A DNA stretch of 64,000 nt, taken from contig NC_060967.1 in the NCBI RefSeq assembly GCF_910589235.1, positions 2,960,938-3,024,937 on the forward strand, given 5' to 3'. The position numbers and the translations under genes are program-made. Position 1 is the first letter of the stretch. Each line of letters starts with the position of its first letter. This stretch comes from Vespa crabro (lineage: Eukaryota > Arthropoda > Insecta > Hymenoptera > Vespidae). Positions 51,767-64,000 of this stretch are shown here, in pieces. The notes under the pieces are model-generated. The model was not told where the DNA came from. It ran no database searches and saw only the letters and a program-made list of their open reading frames with translations.

Positions 51767-53287
51767 ACATACATGTATATATATGTATATATTATACATA
51801 CAATAATATACTGATAATGAATCGATCATAAAAATATATATACACAACGAGACTATTAAGAAAAGATTCGTTAGATCGTGATAAAGTTTTCATCGATCAT
51901 TTATCATTTCGAGAGGATTTCTATTTACAAGTAAATGGGCATAGAAATTTGTTAAAATGATTAATACGAACAACCAAGAACTCCAAGTCAATATTCAAAT
52001 TGATTTTCATTTTTTAATTATTTGAAAGATTTTTTTCTGTTAAATCAAACAAACCAGGCACTTGTTTTTTCTTTCTTCTAATCTTACACGTAACTATATT
52101 ATTGATAATGAACGAACGAACGAAAAAAAAAAGAGAAAACATATTTAAAAAGTAATTGACTTTTGTCCTTGACTTTTCGTACATATTTGTCGTAATATCT
52201 ACATTTTTACGAGAAATCGCACGTGTTACACGAAAAATGGATTTTCCAAAAATGTAACTTCTAAAATATATAGTGTACACCTATACGCAAGAGGTGTATA
52301 TCTCAAGAAACATATATATATATATATGTTTTTTTTTTAATTATAAAAAAGTCGTCTTTTAAAGTAACATTTTTATCTATAAAAAATCTTTGGGATTGAA
52401 AGGAAACATAAGAATAATTCGAACATCCCTGCCACATATCTTCGAATAATTCCACATTTTTTACGTCGCGATCCTAAATCGTTGATTCGATAACATAAAG
52501 GAGATTGTGAAAATTATTTTGTTTGATAATAATAATAATAATAACAATAATCGGCACACCCATGTTCGTATGATAGTCAAAAGACTTAAGATTCACGACT
52601 GAGGTAGTAGCAGCAGTGAACTCTAAGAGCTAAATTCGTTATCATATATATATATATGATAAGTAAATGATACAAACATTACATTCATACAGTGTATTAC
52701 AGTGACATATTTAATGGGTGGTCAAGGCTCTATTTCAGGATTGAAATAGTATCGAAAATATTGGTATTTACAGTCTCCTTTTCTTATTTTTTCTTTTTTT
52801 TTTAATCGTCGACTAGAATTATAATAGAGAAGTATCATCATAAAATATAATGCACTTAACAGCGTATATCTCCCTTTTCAAATCGTCGTTCAATTGGAAT
52901 TAAAAACGTGATTACGTTCTCAACTACGTTCTATATTAATGATCTTAAGAAACGATTGACGATCATGCTTTGTCGAAGACTTATGTCAGACCATTCTTTC
53001 AGATAAGTTGGTCTGTTTATAATTGTCTCTATATGTGTGTGTGTGTGTGTGTGTTTGTGTTACAACTATTTCAATCATAAAATAGTATCGTTCACCCTTT
53101 CTCTAACTAAAGTAAATCGTCTAATTCGTCGTCTAATTCAAGAGTTTCGATCAGTGAAATAGTCGAGGAACTAATCAGCAACAACGTTTTACGAAAACGA
53201 TATCGAAGTAAGAATTTCACAGCTACGGATAAGAGATATACGAGGAAGAAGTATTTTTGTTATTGTGAAATATGATTTGTTCTATCT

Positions 53288-54434
53288 TTAGAGGGTTGCT
53301 TGTCCAGGGCCAATTATGTCGGTTGTCTCGACACGAGCTTGTCTTAACCAATCCCTGAGATTTCGAGTTCTATCAGCCAAATTCGAAGAACTCTTTTCAA
53401 CGGTGTTTCCAACGCTTGTAGTGAACCCACTATTAGGACCATATTGAGCGATTATGTTTTGAGTGGTTGTTGTTGTTGGTGGTTGCGCTGCGGTCAGTTG
53501 AGACAAGATATTTGATTGGATGTTCGGAGTGCCAAAGGTTCCTATAAAAAATTAATAAAAGACATGTCCTTTGTTCGTATAAAAATCTATCATGAAATTT
53601 TAATAAAGCTATATCATTATTTGTGTAAACCTTGTATATTGGTCGTTGAAGCAGTAAGAGGATGAAGACGTAACCATCTTAAATAGGAATACATCAAAGT
53701 AGGTGGTGGTGGTATATTACTATCTTGACGTTTATTCAGGACACTCCAAATCTCACGTATTTCAGAATTAAGATTCTCTAAATTAGCAATTATCTCTGTT
53801 GACTCTTGATAATGATCTAGCTTATCTGAACGAACAGAAGGAACTATGAGAGAGTTCTCATACGATTAAAAAGTTTTTTTTTTACCTAATCGACTTTACC
53901 TATAAAGGTATCAGTTCCAATATCTGTCGAACTGAAGCCGCTACTGGCGCTTGACATGTCGCTTAAGGTCAATTCGTCATTCTTTGTCGATGTAGCATCA
54001 TTTTCATTCCTTTTAGCATTTGCTACTCTTTCTAAGGATTGTTCTAAATGTCTCAGATGAATGACTTTTTCGCCTAAAAGACTTCTGGTACGATGTAAGC
54101 TAACTTCCATGTCGGAGAGTTCACGTTCTTCCTATAAATGACAGGATAAACTTGTCAATTACATTATCTATTTATATTCTAATCGTTACTTTGATATTTT
54201 CTTTACCTGGACTAGCTGTTCTAACGTAGCTCTAGCACTTCGTTGTTTCAAAGCTCTTTGTCTACCCTGAAAAGCATTCCTCTGTTGTTTCAATGCTTCT
54301 CTAGCCCTTCTTACTGAATCCCTTTCCACGTGTATCCGATGCCGAAAGAATTCTAACTCCGAGGAGGCATTCGCTGGTGCTAAAATTATCATAATTACGA
54401 TATAATATCTCTTTTTAGTTTTATTATAACTTAG

Positions 54435-54504
<70 letters not shown>

Positions 54505-54747
54505 AAGAGATAGAGAGTGCATCGATCGAAGAATGAAATAAAAATAGATTGTGCCAATACAACGGAAAGTTCAAAGTTCGACCTCGAGAATGAAATGAAA
54601 GGAATAAAAAATAATTAAAAATATCAAACTTTTCTTATACATAAGTTGACTTACGAAAGAAGAGAGACGAAGGGACGTAAACGGTTAACCAAAGTAAAGT
54701 GTATAGATTCCTAGGAGAAAAATTATATAGTATGTACTTTGTATAAT

Positions 54748-54778
<31 letters not shown>

Positions 54779-57700
54779 TAAAAAAATAAAAAAATAAAAA
54801 GAATAAAAAAAAATAAAATAAAATAATCGAGTGATAGGAAGATATAGCAAGGAATAGGTTAGTAGAATAAGTAATTTTCATTTTTAGATACTTATTTCGA
54901 AATAGCTTTGTCGATTTTATCTTAGAGATGTATTTTGATCTTGTTTCGACAGACGCTCGAGTGAGAATGATTGTATCGACGCGTTTTGTTTACTAACAAG
55001 CTTCCAACGAACTCGCTTACGATAAATATTATTTACGATTTCTATTATGTCATAGAAATAGTTAGATAGATTGTTTACGTTGAATTATTATGATTATTCG
55101 ATTAATACGGCTTATCGAGATATGTGAAGAATTTGAAAAAATGATTTTTTCATATAACGAGAATTTTTTAAATTCTTTGTTAATAAAATTTTGAAAACAA
55201 TTTATAGACATGATTCTCTTATCTGTATCTTATAAATATTATTTTTTTTTTTTTCTAAAGATCCATATAAAATAATTAATATGTGATTATCGTATTTTAA
55301 ATGTATGTTCGGATTAATTAAAAAAAAAAAAAAAAATTGTTAGAATATTCCCGTAACAGTTTCTTAAAAAGTTTAAACAAATTGAATAAAAGTATCTGAA
55401 TAAAAATGGAAATCACTTGTTTTGCAAATATATACATATATATTGAATAATAAAAGCGTTTTTAGAAAAGGGAAAGATTTAGAGAGGAATTCTTCAGAAG
55501 GACCGTCACCTTTATCCTTGAAAGGATATCGAAGCGTGTAGGCCGTTTCATTGCTTGGCAATTGATCGCCAAGATGTTCAAGCTTCTCCAATTGTTTTCT
55601 GATATTTTCTACGGGATTATCAAGATTATTGTTGTTATTGTTGTTGCCTGTGGTATTAAGAGTAGCGTTTTGTTGTTTGCTATTAGAAATAGTCTTTCTT
55701 CCAAGACTTTTACGTCTCCTCATTGTGTTCGCATTCGTTTCACTCGCTGTAGTAGTGTCGTCGGATTCAAATTTCGCGGCGTTCTTCGAAGAAGGCACGC
55801 TATTGGTGGAAACAACGCCTCGAAACCCCTGACTGCTTTTGGCCGCGCTTTTCGAATCCTCACTTTCGTTTAAGCTCTGACTCTTCTCGTTCGTTGCTGT
55901 CCGAGCTACTACTTCTGTTGATTTAGCGTTTGCCACGGAATTCGTTGAATGTGTGCTCCTCAGCGGGGTACTACGGGCACGATTTAAGGCCTATAGCCAG
56001 ATATTAAGGCGAATCGCATGAATATGAGCGAAATACCCTTTCAATTCTTAACACCGACTTATTAATTACGGTATTGAGAATTGCTAAGGTAATGATTATA
56101 ATGACATTGAATGATATATGGATTATGATATGGATTATGTTCATTTTTTCTTTCTTGGATTATATTAAAAAAAAACTTGATCGAAATTTCGTTTTTAATC
56201 CTTTTTTCAAAATGAATTATAGATAGATTTAAATATTATATTATAGATATATATTTTCTTTTTGTTAATTATATTACGGAATGGATTGAAACGTTAAGAA
56301 TCGAAAGAAATTTGATGAAATTACTCACTTTTGATCGGACGAATCAGTCCTCTCAGTTTTTGATCTTTCTGTTTCCGATGCTGTGGTATATCCACCTCTG
56401 CTCTTATTCCTTCTCTCAACGGTTAATCTTACATCGTTCTTCAACTTCATGTATTTCTCCTTCAAGGCCATATATTTGTCCTGCAGTAGACGTTTCTCGC
56501 AACGCATCTTCTCAAAGTCCATACACTCTTGTTGAATGGCAAGTTCAGTCTGCTTTCTAGCTTCCTTTTCAACGTCTCGAGAAAAATCAGCACGGATTTC
56601 CTCTAATCGTTGTTTGTACATCTTACGAGCAAGACCCTCCTGAAATGGCAGGACACAATGATCCAGGTTCAAACGATCAAGAACGTATCCTTATAACAAG
56701 AAACGTGCTATCGTCAAACTCCTGTAGTCCTCCTGTGCTTCAAATTGATCAATTTCGATCAACTTGGATTCAACTTGGATCACTTGATCGATCTAATTAG
56801 ATCTATATCGATCTTTTTTCTTTCTTTTCTTTTTTTTTTCTTTTAAATCTAGTCGTATTATATTATTTGATTTTTATGAGTACGATTGAAATGTGTTATA
56901 TGTAGGTATGTTTTAAATGATATGCATGTACCTAAGAAATGTTAGCATGATACTTTCTCTCACTATACGAATACAACAAACGATTCATGAATTTAATAAT
57001 AGAAAATTTTGCGTGATTATAATGTGACCCGGGTTATCCTGGGGAGAAAGTAGAAACGTGTCACACAGTTTATAGTCTCTGTGTTTTACGAACGAATCGT
57101 AACATTTTATTCTTTCTCAAATATAAACTCTTAACACATTAACACTATCATAATTGTGACGTCTCTATTCGATTGTATATTCTTCTTAAAACTATTAAAT
57201 GTTTCATAATATATTATATTAAAAACAATTCGTATATTAGACCTTTACTATATAGTTTACATGAGCTAATAAAAATTCTTTTGTTCCGAAAAATTGACAA
57301 ACATTTATACCTCTCTTTGATTCATTAATTGATCTATTATTTAAAATCTAATATAAAAATTTCTTCTGTTTATTTTCGTGTCTGTACATATTATATATAT
57401 ATATATTATATATATATATTATATATATAATATATATATTATATATATTATATATGTATGTATGTATATATATATGTGTATATATGTATAATTTTTAAAA
57501 CGAATTAGTATATACTAATTTATTAAGGCCTAGGACTTTAAAACATTCCCTCTTTTTCTATTCTAATTTAAATATTAAAATTTTCTTAGTCACATACGTA
57601 GAAGGAAACAAAGGAAGTGCGCTTTTGTTTTTTTTCATACTCTTTCCTCTTTTTTTTTTTTGGTTTTGCTTTCAATAGTATTTTAAAACAATAGACAGCA

Positions 57701-60700
57701 TCGTCAGGTACTCACGTCGATTCTAAAGTCACGCAGGATCTCGGCAAGACACTTGTCGTGTTCCTCCGTAAGCTTTGTTATTTTCTCCCTCTGCTTCATT
57801 CTTAGTTCAGTTCTGACATCATCAAACTCCTTATCAAGTTTATTTTTCAATGCCTCGATTCTTTCGTTCTGTTGCTTATTCAACTCAAACTCGTTCAACT
57901 TTGCAAGTTTTTCTTCACCGAGATCACGTTCATGCTCGTTCTCGAGCTTCTCCATTTCTTGATTTCTTAACTCAAGAAGTTCGCGTTTTCTTTCATTCAA
58001 TTCGGCTTTTAAACTGGTTAATATCTCTAAACGTTCTTTCTCGTAACAAACTTCTAATTCTTCTGTAACTTTCTTCAAATTCTCTGCTCTTGATTCGTCC
58101 ATCTCTGCAATCAATTTTTGGATTTCTTGTTCTTCCTGAAAAAATAATTATTTGATCTTTTATAATATTAACATAATATATATACACAGATAAAGGGTAT
58201 AGATTTGTATGATATGAAAATTAATCTAACACTTTATACGATTTTCTATGAAAATGCTGTTTTTTAAGTTAATAATTTTTAATAAATTTTTAATTATTCC
58301 TCAATGTACATTAATTTTCTTATGTATATATAAAAGAAAAATAAATTATTATTGTCACCTTCTCGGTCATTTCTCGTTTAAATTCAATCAATTTCTCTTC
58401 AAAGTTACGTTTAAGGGCTTCTTTCTTAATCCGAAGGTTTTCTTCAAATTCTTTTCTAGCTTGTTCAAGCTTATCGTCAAATTCTTTCTTCAAAGTTTCC
58501 ATCTCTTTTTCATGTTCCACGGTTAAATTCATTTTCGTATCCTCGAAACTTCTTGAATGTTCAAGCTTAGATTTTCCAGAACGATGAGAACTTTCAAGTT
58601 CTCGTTCGATCCTAGCGAGATCAAAACTTCCATTTACACTATTTTTACGTAGTCTAACAGTAGTTTTCCATGTTTTTTCTGGTACGCTAGTCGAGTCTGT
58701 ATTTCTCGTTATACTCGACTCCGTCTCACTTTTTGATATCACATCGATATTTTTAATATTCTCGAATTTGCTGGTACTGTTTTGAACGTTCTGTTCGATT
58801 TCTTCGATTTTTATAAGCGATGCCTCGTTTGCATTCATTTGAGTACGATGCTCGCTTTCAGAAACGTTTCTAACGACGAATCTCTTTCCAACAATTTTGC
58901 TACTCTTTGGTAAAGGCTGTAGTTTGGTAAAAAGCGTATTCTTTCTCACATTGGTCTCGTCGATGTCAACTTTGTTGTCTTCGTCGAAAGAACGAGTAAA
59001 TGTTTTCCAAGCTGACGTTTCCGAGCCTGTCGATTGACGATCAATCATAGTAGTGGTCGAGGCGGGTGGATTTTGTTCTTCCGATCCAGAATCCCATTCG
59101 TCTTCCGATCCGGAATAAGTGAACTTAATGTCGACTTCTTTCTCAAGGTCAAATCGTACACTCTTCCGTTCCTCGTCCAGCGGCCTCTCGTCTGCCGACA
59201 GAATTGGAATGGCAAATTTCATTAAATCGTTAACGAATCTATAATAATCTTTTATTTTATAACGCTAAACTGAAAATTTTTATATGATCGTATTAAATTG
59301 TAAAGTCGAATGAAAAGGAATGATCGATCATTGATCTTGGCTCACCATCCTCCGATTGTTTCTCTCTCAGAATGGACTTGAGTGCATCCGGGACAACGAC
59401 TTCAGCGCTGGCACGAAAATCCTCTAATTTAGCACTGTCTTGACTAGGTGTTGTATCTCTACTACGATTACTCTTTAGAAACATTGAACCACCTCCGCTT
59501 AATGTTAATTCCTTTTGTTGGCCTAATTGACTTGGATGTTTCTCTTTGTCAAATTTCTCTGTCCTTTCAGATCTAGCCAAAGTACTGGCACTGAGTTTAT
59601 CGATATCAATGATGTTCTCTTCCGAACTAAACTTACTAGAAAGTTGTTCCCAATCTTTCTCATGTCTTGGACTAAGTGATTCGGATCTTTTCAGTACTTC
59701 CTTCAAATCTAATTCTTTCTTAGGTGTTGTGATTGGAGTAGTCTCTGTACTACCAATCATACTAACGTTATCTAACAATTTAGGACATTCGTAAAAGTTA
59801 GGATCTTGGAACTTAAGATTCGTATAATCTCTGGCTGCTCGATCGGTCGACAAAGAAGAGATAATATCTGATTTGGTATCACTCTCTCGTCTTGAACGAA
59901 ATCTTTCTTCTTTCTTCCTTCCATCCTGACTTTTATCGATCTTTCTCAATGGTGCCAATTTCGTTGGAATCTTCGTTCTCAATATCGTATTCTCTCGTAA
60001 AATAGTTCCATCCTTAGGCAAAGTTGCCTCCTCGTGGGACTCCAAATCTTTTGCGGTTGTCTTCGAGTCTTCCTCTAAAAAAGAAAAGAAAAGAAAAAAA
60101 AAAAGAAAAAGAAAGAAATAAATCATCGGCAAATAATGGTAAGACACAGAAATTATCTTTGATCGTTGCTACTCTTTTATATCTCTATTCTTGTCAAAAG
60201 AGAGAGACAGGGACAGACAGAAAGAGAGAGAGAGAAGAAAAAGTCAACGTTCCCTCGAGTGGATGTTGTCGACAGTTTTTATGCTTTTCTCTGTTTCTTT
60301 TTCCTTCTCTATCTCTCTTTTTATCCTATCGCAATGTATAAAGCAGAGACTCTCGAGGGAAAGCTTTTCGAAAGTTTTCACATGCAAAAATGTTATTCTT
60401 CTTTTCTTTCATTCTTTTTTTTTTGTCATGAAACGTGTCCTTGAGACATCTTTCTCTGATTTTCATCTATAATAGTCGAGTTGTTTTTGTCTTTCTTCTC
60501 TTTTTTTTTCTTTTTTTTTTTATAAAGAAAAGAAAAAAGAGGATTACGTAAAGATGTAAAGAGAGAGAGAGAGAGAGAGAGAGAATGAACTGAACGAGCC
60601 AACAGAACATTGCATGATATTATGTAACCACGTAGCTACCGCATAGTAAGGCGAGGAGATGTAACTACTACTATACATAATAGTCCATGTACTGCGGCGA

Positions 60701-61189
60701 CTCGAGGAAAGTTCAAAAGGAAGAAAAATGAGTATATATGGTACGGTTATCGGAATTACGATAAATCGACGACTCTTTCTTCTCTCTCTCTCTCTCTCTT
60801 TCTCTCTTTCTCTCCCGGTTAATAACCGAGACTCCTTTGCTCGTATCTAGTTAAAAAAAAAAAAAAAAAAAACTTCTGATTAGTGGCCAGACTTCTACTT
60901 CTACTAAATACTTGCCAATCGTCTATATTTTTTCTTTTTCTTTTCTTTTTTCTTTTTTTACACGTTTTTCTATATTCATGAAATCCATTCTTTGTTCTAA
61001 ACGTTTTATGCGTTTAACAAATGTATTTATTTGTACTAGTATTTATTTCAAATATTTATCAATTTATCTTAGAAAAAATTCGTCTTATCAAACATCTATT
61101 TGATAATTGTTGATAATATTTATTTTATTATATTTTTATATATCTATTTAACTTGATAGATATTTTATAACAAACATATATACTGTAGC

Positions 61190-61225
<36 letters not shown>

Positions 61226-61475
61226 TTTATATTTATTTCAAATACTGATCGATTCATCTTCAAATATATCTTAACAAATATTGATTTGATAATAATTCTT
61301 CTATTATATATTTTTTTTTTAAATATCATCTAATCTTAATGTATATATAAATTTTTAAATATTTCCAATATTTTTTTATATAATAAATTTTCAAAGTAAT
61401 TACGTCGATAAAATATATGATAAAATAAATGTCAATATATATTTTAAAATAAATCTCAACATAATCTACATATAC

Positions 61476-61527
<52 letters not shown>

Positions 61528-62705
61528 ATATATATATATAATATATATATATAATATAAATGAGGTAGGTGGATAGGATGACTTGGATAAAATTGGCCGA
61601 GTATTAAAGTCGTTAATAACGTGCGATAAATTTTGGCATGGCAAGAGAGTTCTAATCTTTAATCGCATAGACATCTTATCCGTTCCAAATGTGAGAAAAG
61701 TTTGTTGAGAGGAAGAAAACAATATATCCTTGTAAAATAATACAGAAGATAATCTACTACATAAGTTTGTTTGTATAACGTCAAGATCAAAAAAAAAAAA
61801 AAATAGACAAGAAAATAACAAGTGTGTGAGCGTGTGCGTGTATGTATATGTATACGCGCGCGTACGTGTGTGTGTGTGTGTGAGAGAGAGAGAGAACATC
61901 TAATCTAATCTAATCATATTTTACGATCGTTGATCGTACCAACACTCATCTGTCGGTTACCACTTCTGACTTGATCGACGAGTTCCCTATATACTGAATC
62001 TAAGGGATGTTCCCATGTGGTTGTACTGGTCGAAGCTTGATAATAATACCAAGCCCCACTGGTTTCGTGATAACATGGTACCCAGCCCTTTGGAAGGGCA
62101 GCCATAAGTCCTTCGCGTGCCAGAGGGAGTAAATGTGCTTCGGTATCTGGGTCGATTCCGAGTCTCTTGGCATAATCCAGTACCTCTGAAAAAGGTATAT
62201 ATATTATACCTTTAATAGAAAATATATTTACACGAGAAAATATTAACACACATATTTTTAATATTTATTAATAATATAAGATCAATCTAAAAATAAATAT
62301 TAAATATCTACGATGTCATCCATAAAGACCTATATCGATAATCGCTAATGTTAAAATGTTATTTCTTAAAATAAGCTTATTAGCCTGTTGCATGAACATA
62401 AAGATAGACAGGAAGAGAAAAAGAAAGAAAGAAAGAGAGAGAGAGGGAAAGAGGGAGAGAGAGAGAGAGAGAGAGAGGAAAAAAGGATAATAAGTCTACT
62501 ATAGCTATATCTAGAGTCTACCCTAAGATCTAATCCTGAATTAAAGGTAAATAGGAATGAAGAAAGAAAGAAGAAAGTGGGGAGGGGAGACAAAGTACAG
62601 AACTTAAAAATTCCATCAGAGAGCGTCTTTGACAGGTGACCCTCGAGGGTACCTTGAAGGTACCATCTGTCTGTACATATGTACATATATACATACATAC
62701 ATGCA

Positions 62706-62743
<38 letters not shown>

Positions 62744-63195
62744 CAGACAGAGCATCGGCAGTTCTCGGCCTTTGTCGGGGGTTCAGCATGAGCGAAACCA
62801 GACAAAGTTTAGGCTACTGTCAAGCTTATGTATATACTTAATACTCATTGAATATAATTTGAACGTTCGTCAATAAACTGGATGAATATTTTATATATAT
62901 ATATATATGTATATGTTGTTTATCTATGATAAATCAAGACAATGTAATTATCAAGGACAATTGATGCAATAAATAAGATTTTCTTAGTTTTACATTACAT
63001 ATAAAAAGGATCGAATATGAGAGAGAGGTACGACAAAACTTTCGCCGCACTGCGGAAGCTATTGATTTTCCTGGTTCGCGTTGGGGAACGGGTTCGTTGC
63101 AGCCGGCTCTCTGCGCCGACCCTGCGCCCAGCGAGGTTGCTCGTCTCTCTCTTTGTAAATAAACAAGGAAAGCATGCCCTTTTCATGACACTCCC

Positions 63196-63243
<48 letters not shown>

Positions 63244-63371
63244 TTCTCTTTCTCTTATTCATTCATACTCTCTTTGACGTCTTCTCTCAGACTTGATCGT
63301 TGAGTAGAGATAGATACATATATGAACATTTGTGAGGGGAAAAAAACAGTAAGGTTAGAGTTTAAACATTA

Positions 63372-63413
<42 letters not shown>

Positions 63414-63893
63414 AACAATCGAAAAGATATCATGAATGTCGATGATTCAGAGTTTCATTAAAGGATAAAGAACTAAAGGGTGTAGTAATAGTATAGCCAC
63501 GTCAGGTCACTCGTTTTTCGTGGTCAAGGACATGATAAAGGAAACATGAAACGAAAGTGTATAAAAGAAGGGGGTGAGGGTGGGGTGAAGAGGCAAATGG
63601 CGACGATGTGCAACCGTTTGCCCGGGAGATAAGATAATGACGAGTCATCAACAAAAAAAAAAAAGGAAAAAAAAAGGGGAGACAAACTCAGGTGTTAGCA
63701 AAACATTATAAGCTTATATATGTTTTGGGAGACGTAAATTTTTATAGACAAAAAGAAAATATTGTGGATTATTAATATGGAAAATATAATAAATGTAATT
63801 TTTTAAGATACCTTCGTTGGAGGGGTGAGAAGTCTCGTCGAAAACCTCCCTGCAGACAATGGTTGACGCATTTTCTTGTTGAGAGCCGCTCAT
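53288..63893 (-). CDS. Cep164: CEP164-like centriolar distal-appendage protein
   Basis: CEP164 sits on mother-centriole distal appendages and recruits TTBK2 for ciliogenesis. Exons from 5' to 3': 63893-63812, 62185-61940, 60074-59346, 59191-58359, 58135-57716, 56639-56329, 55970-55510, 54379-54207, 54131-53900, 53825-53631, 53541-53288; phases agree, 1311 residues (human 1460). The N-terminus reads REVFDETSHPSNEEVLDYAK, then RLGID...LAREGLMAALP, like human CEP164. It leads into a WW domain at about 57-90 (PKGWVPCYHETSGAWYYYQA...TWEHP). Next is a Ser/Glu-rich disordered region, long Glu/Lys/Arg coiled coils in exons 4-6 and 8-9, and a C-terminal segment with RWLRLHPLTAS. ATG 63893 fits the usual short N-terminus. 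The exon 7 acceptor is uncertain; only 55970 keeps the frame. Confidence 0.9.
54380..55509. other. CEP164-like intron 7
   Basis: No coding content seen. Contains a (GA)n tract at about 54436-54512, poly-A with AAAAAT-type runs at about 54752-54830, and AT-rich filler. Confidence 0.6.
54436..54512. repeat. (GA)n tract
   Basis: Nearly pure GA repeat. The minus-strand serine-leucine reading is spurious. Confidence 0.9.
57391..57470. repeat. TA-rich self-complementary tract
   Basis: TA runs broken by regularly placed TT or AA steps, in CEP164-like intron 5. Able to fold back on itself. Confidence 0.8.
60075..61939. other. CEP164-like intron 2
   Basis: Contains GA and CT tracts (60195-60235, 60558-60585, 60782-60815), TA runs (61192-61217, 61490-61560) and a (GT)n run at about 61865-61882. 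No coding exon recognised. Confidence 0.6.
62186..63811. other. CEP164-like intron 1
   Basis: Contains (GA)n at about 62438-62476, (GT)n at about 62712-62741, (CT)n at about 63199-63250 and (GA)n at about 63375-63411. A GC-richer block at 63040-63190, just before the CT tract, is non-repetitive and may be regulatory. No coding exon recognised. Confidence 0.55.
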
Positions 63894-64000
63894 CCTGAAC
63901 ACCTTCTCCTTGACGATCTTGTATATTACTCGTTGAAGAATTCACGTCGTTTAAGATGAATCCGTAGCAGCACGATCCCTCGTATCGTCCGATCATTTTC
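63894..64000. other. 5' leader of CEP164-like gene, cut by window edge
   Basis: Contains the sequence upstream of the CEP164-like start codon. The frame stays open for some codons upstream of the ATG, so a slightly longer N-terminus or an upstream exon beyond the window cannot be excluded. Confidence 0.4.

Larger units (their letters stand above)
49994..53287. other. Gene-free region downstream of CEP164-like gene
   Basis: No coding exon recognised over 3.3 kb. It contains (CT)n at about 50659-50716, TA runs at about 51218-51260, 51310-51332 and 51499-51549, (CT)n at about 51735-51762 and (GT)n at 53034-53054. Part may be a long 3' untranslated region of the CEP164-like gene. A let-7-like 11-mer at about 52600 was considered and rejected. 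Confidence 0.5.

Noticed and set aside
52595..52620. TGAGGTAGTAG, identical to the first 11 bases of let-7
   Set aside because: The sequence then diverges (CAGCAGTG), and no complementary arm such as CTACTACCTCA follows or precedes within hairpin distance, so a let-7 precursor is not supported.

Overview
The window is AT-rich nuclear DNA from an insect, most likely a hymenopteran (bee, wasp or ant). The evidence is short GT-AG introns, dense dinucleotide and homopolymer tracts, a head-to-tail array of seven-transmembrane insect odorant receptors, and an HRI-type eIF2-alpha kinase, a family that flies lack. The genus cannot be told. All gene models were built by hand from open frames, splice sites, matching intron phases and remembered family sequences; no search was run.

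Layout. (1) 1248-22868, plus strand: Rab3GAP1 in 14 exons. Its sixth intron is 17.4 kb and holds a complete-looking antisense gene (3709-6760, minus) for an LRR / fibronectin-III-like / single-pass membrane protein; only that gene's initiating exon is unlocated. The rest of the intron is simple repeats with a few GC-richer islands. (2) 23364-31412 is a compact housekeeping block: TANGO6 (minus) and a DIPK2-family kinase-like protein (plus) start 261 bp apart, and the DIPK2 gene ends tail-to-tail with an HRI/EIF2AK1-type kinase (minus). (3) 31413-34900 has no gene. It contains a decaying 127-bp tandem array whose units carry a hairpin with a loop found in both orientations. (4) 34901-41556: three odorant-receptor genes, all minus, with the same six-exon architecture; the third appears to use a GC donor. 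(5) 42642-46582: JMJD4 (plus) and an H2.0-type homeobox gene (minus) converge on polyadenylation signals 2 bp apart. (6) 47719-49993: two divergent, unrecognised genes for small secretory-pathway proteins, 208 bp between start codons. (7) 53288-63893: a CEP164-like ciliary protein (minus), 11 exons, WW domain and long coiled coils.

How the genes relate. Most neighbours are unrelated conserved genes packed head-to-head or tail-to-tail: Rab GTPase regulation, Golgi organisation, translation stress, eRF1 hydroxylation, basal-body assembly. The odorant receptors form a true functional cluster. The small divergent pair may be co-regulated. There is no prokaryotic-type operon, CRISPR array or intact mobile element, and I found no convincing RNA gene.

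Many short open frames come from TA, CT and CA repeats (tyrosine-isoleucine or serine-leucine runs) and are not reported.
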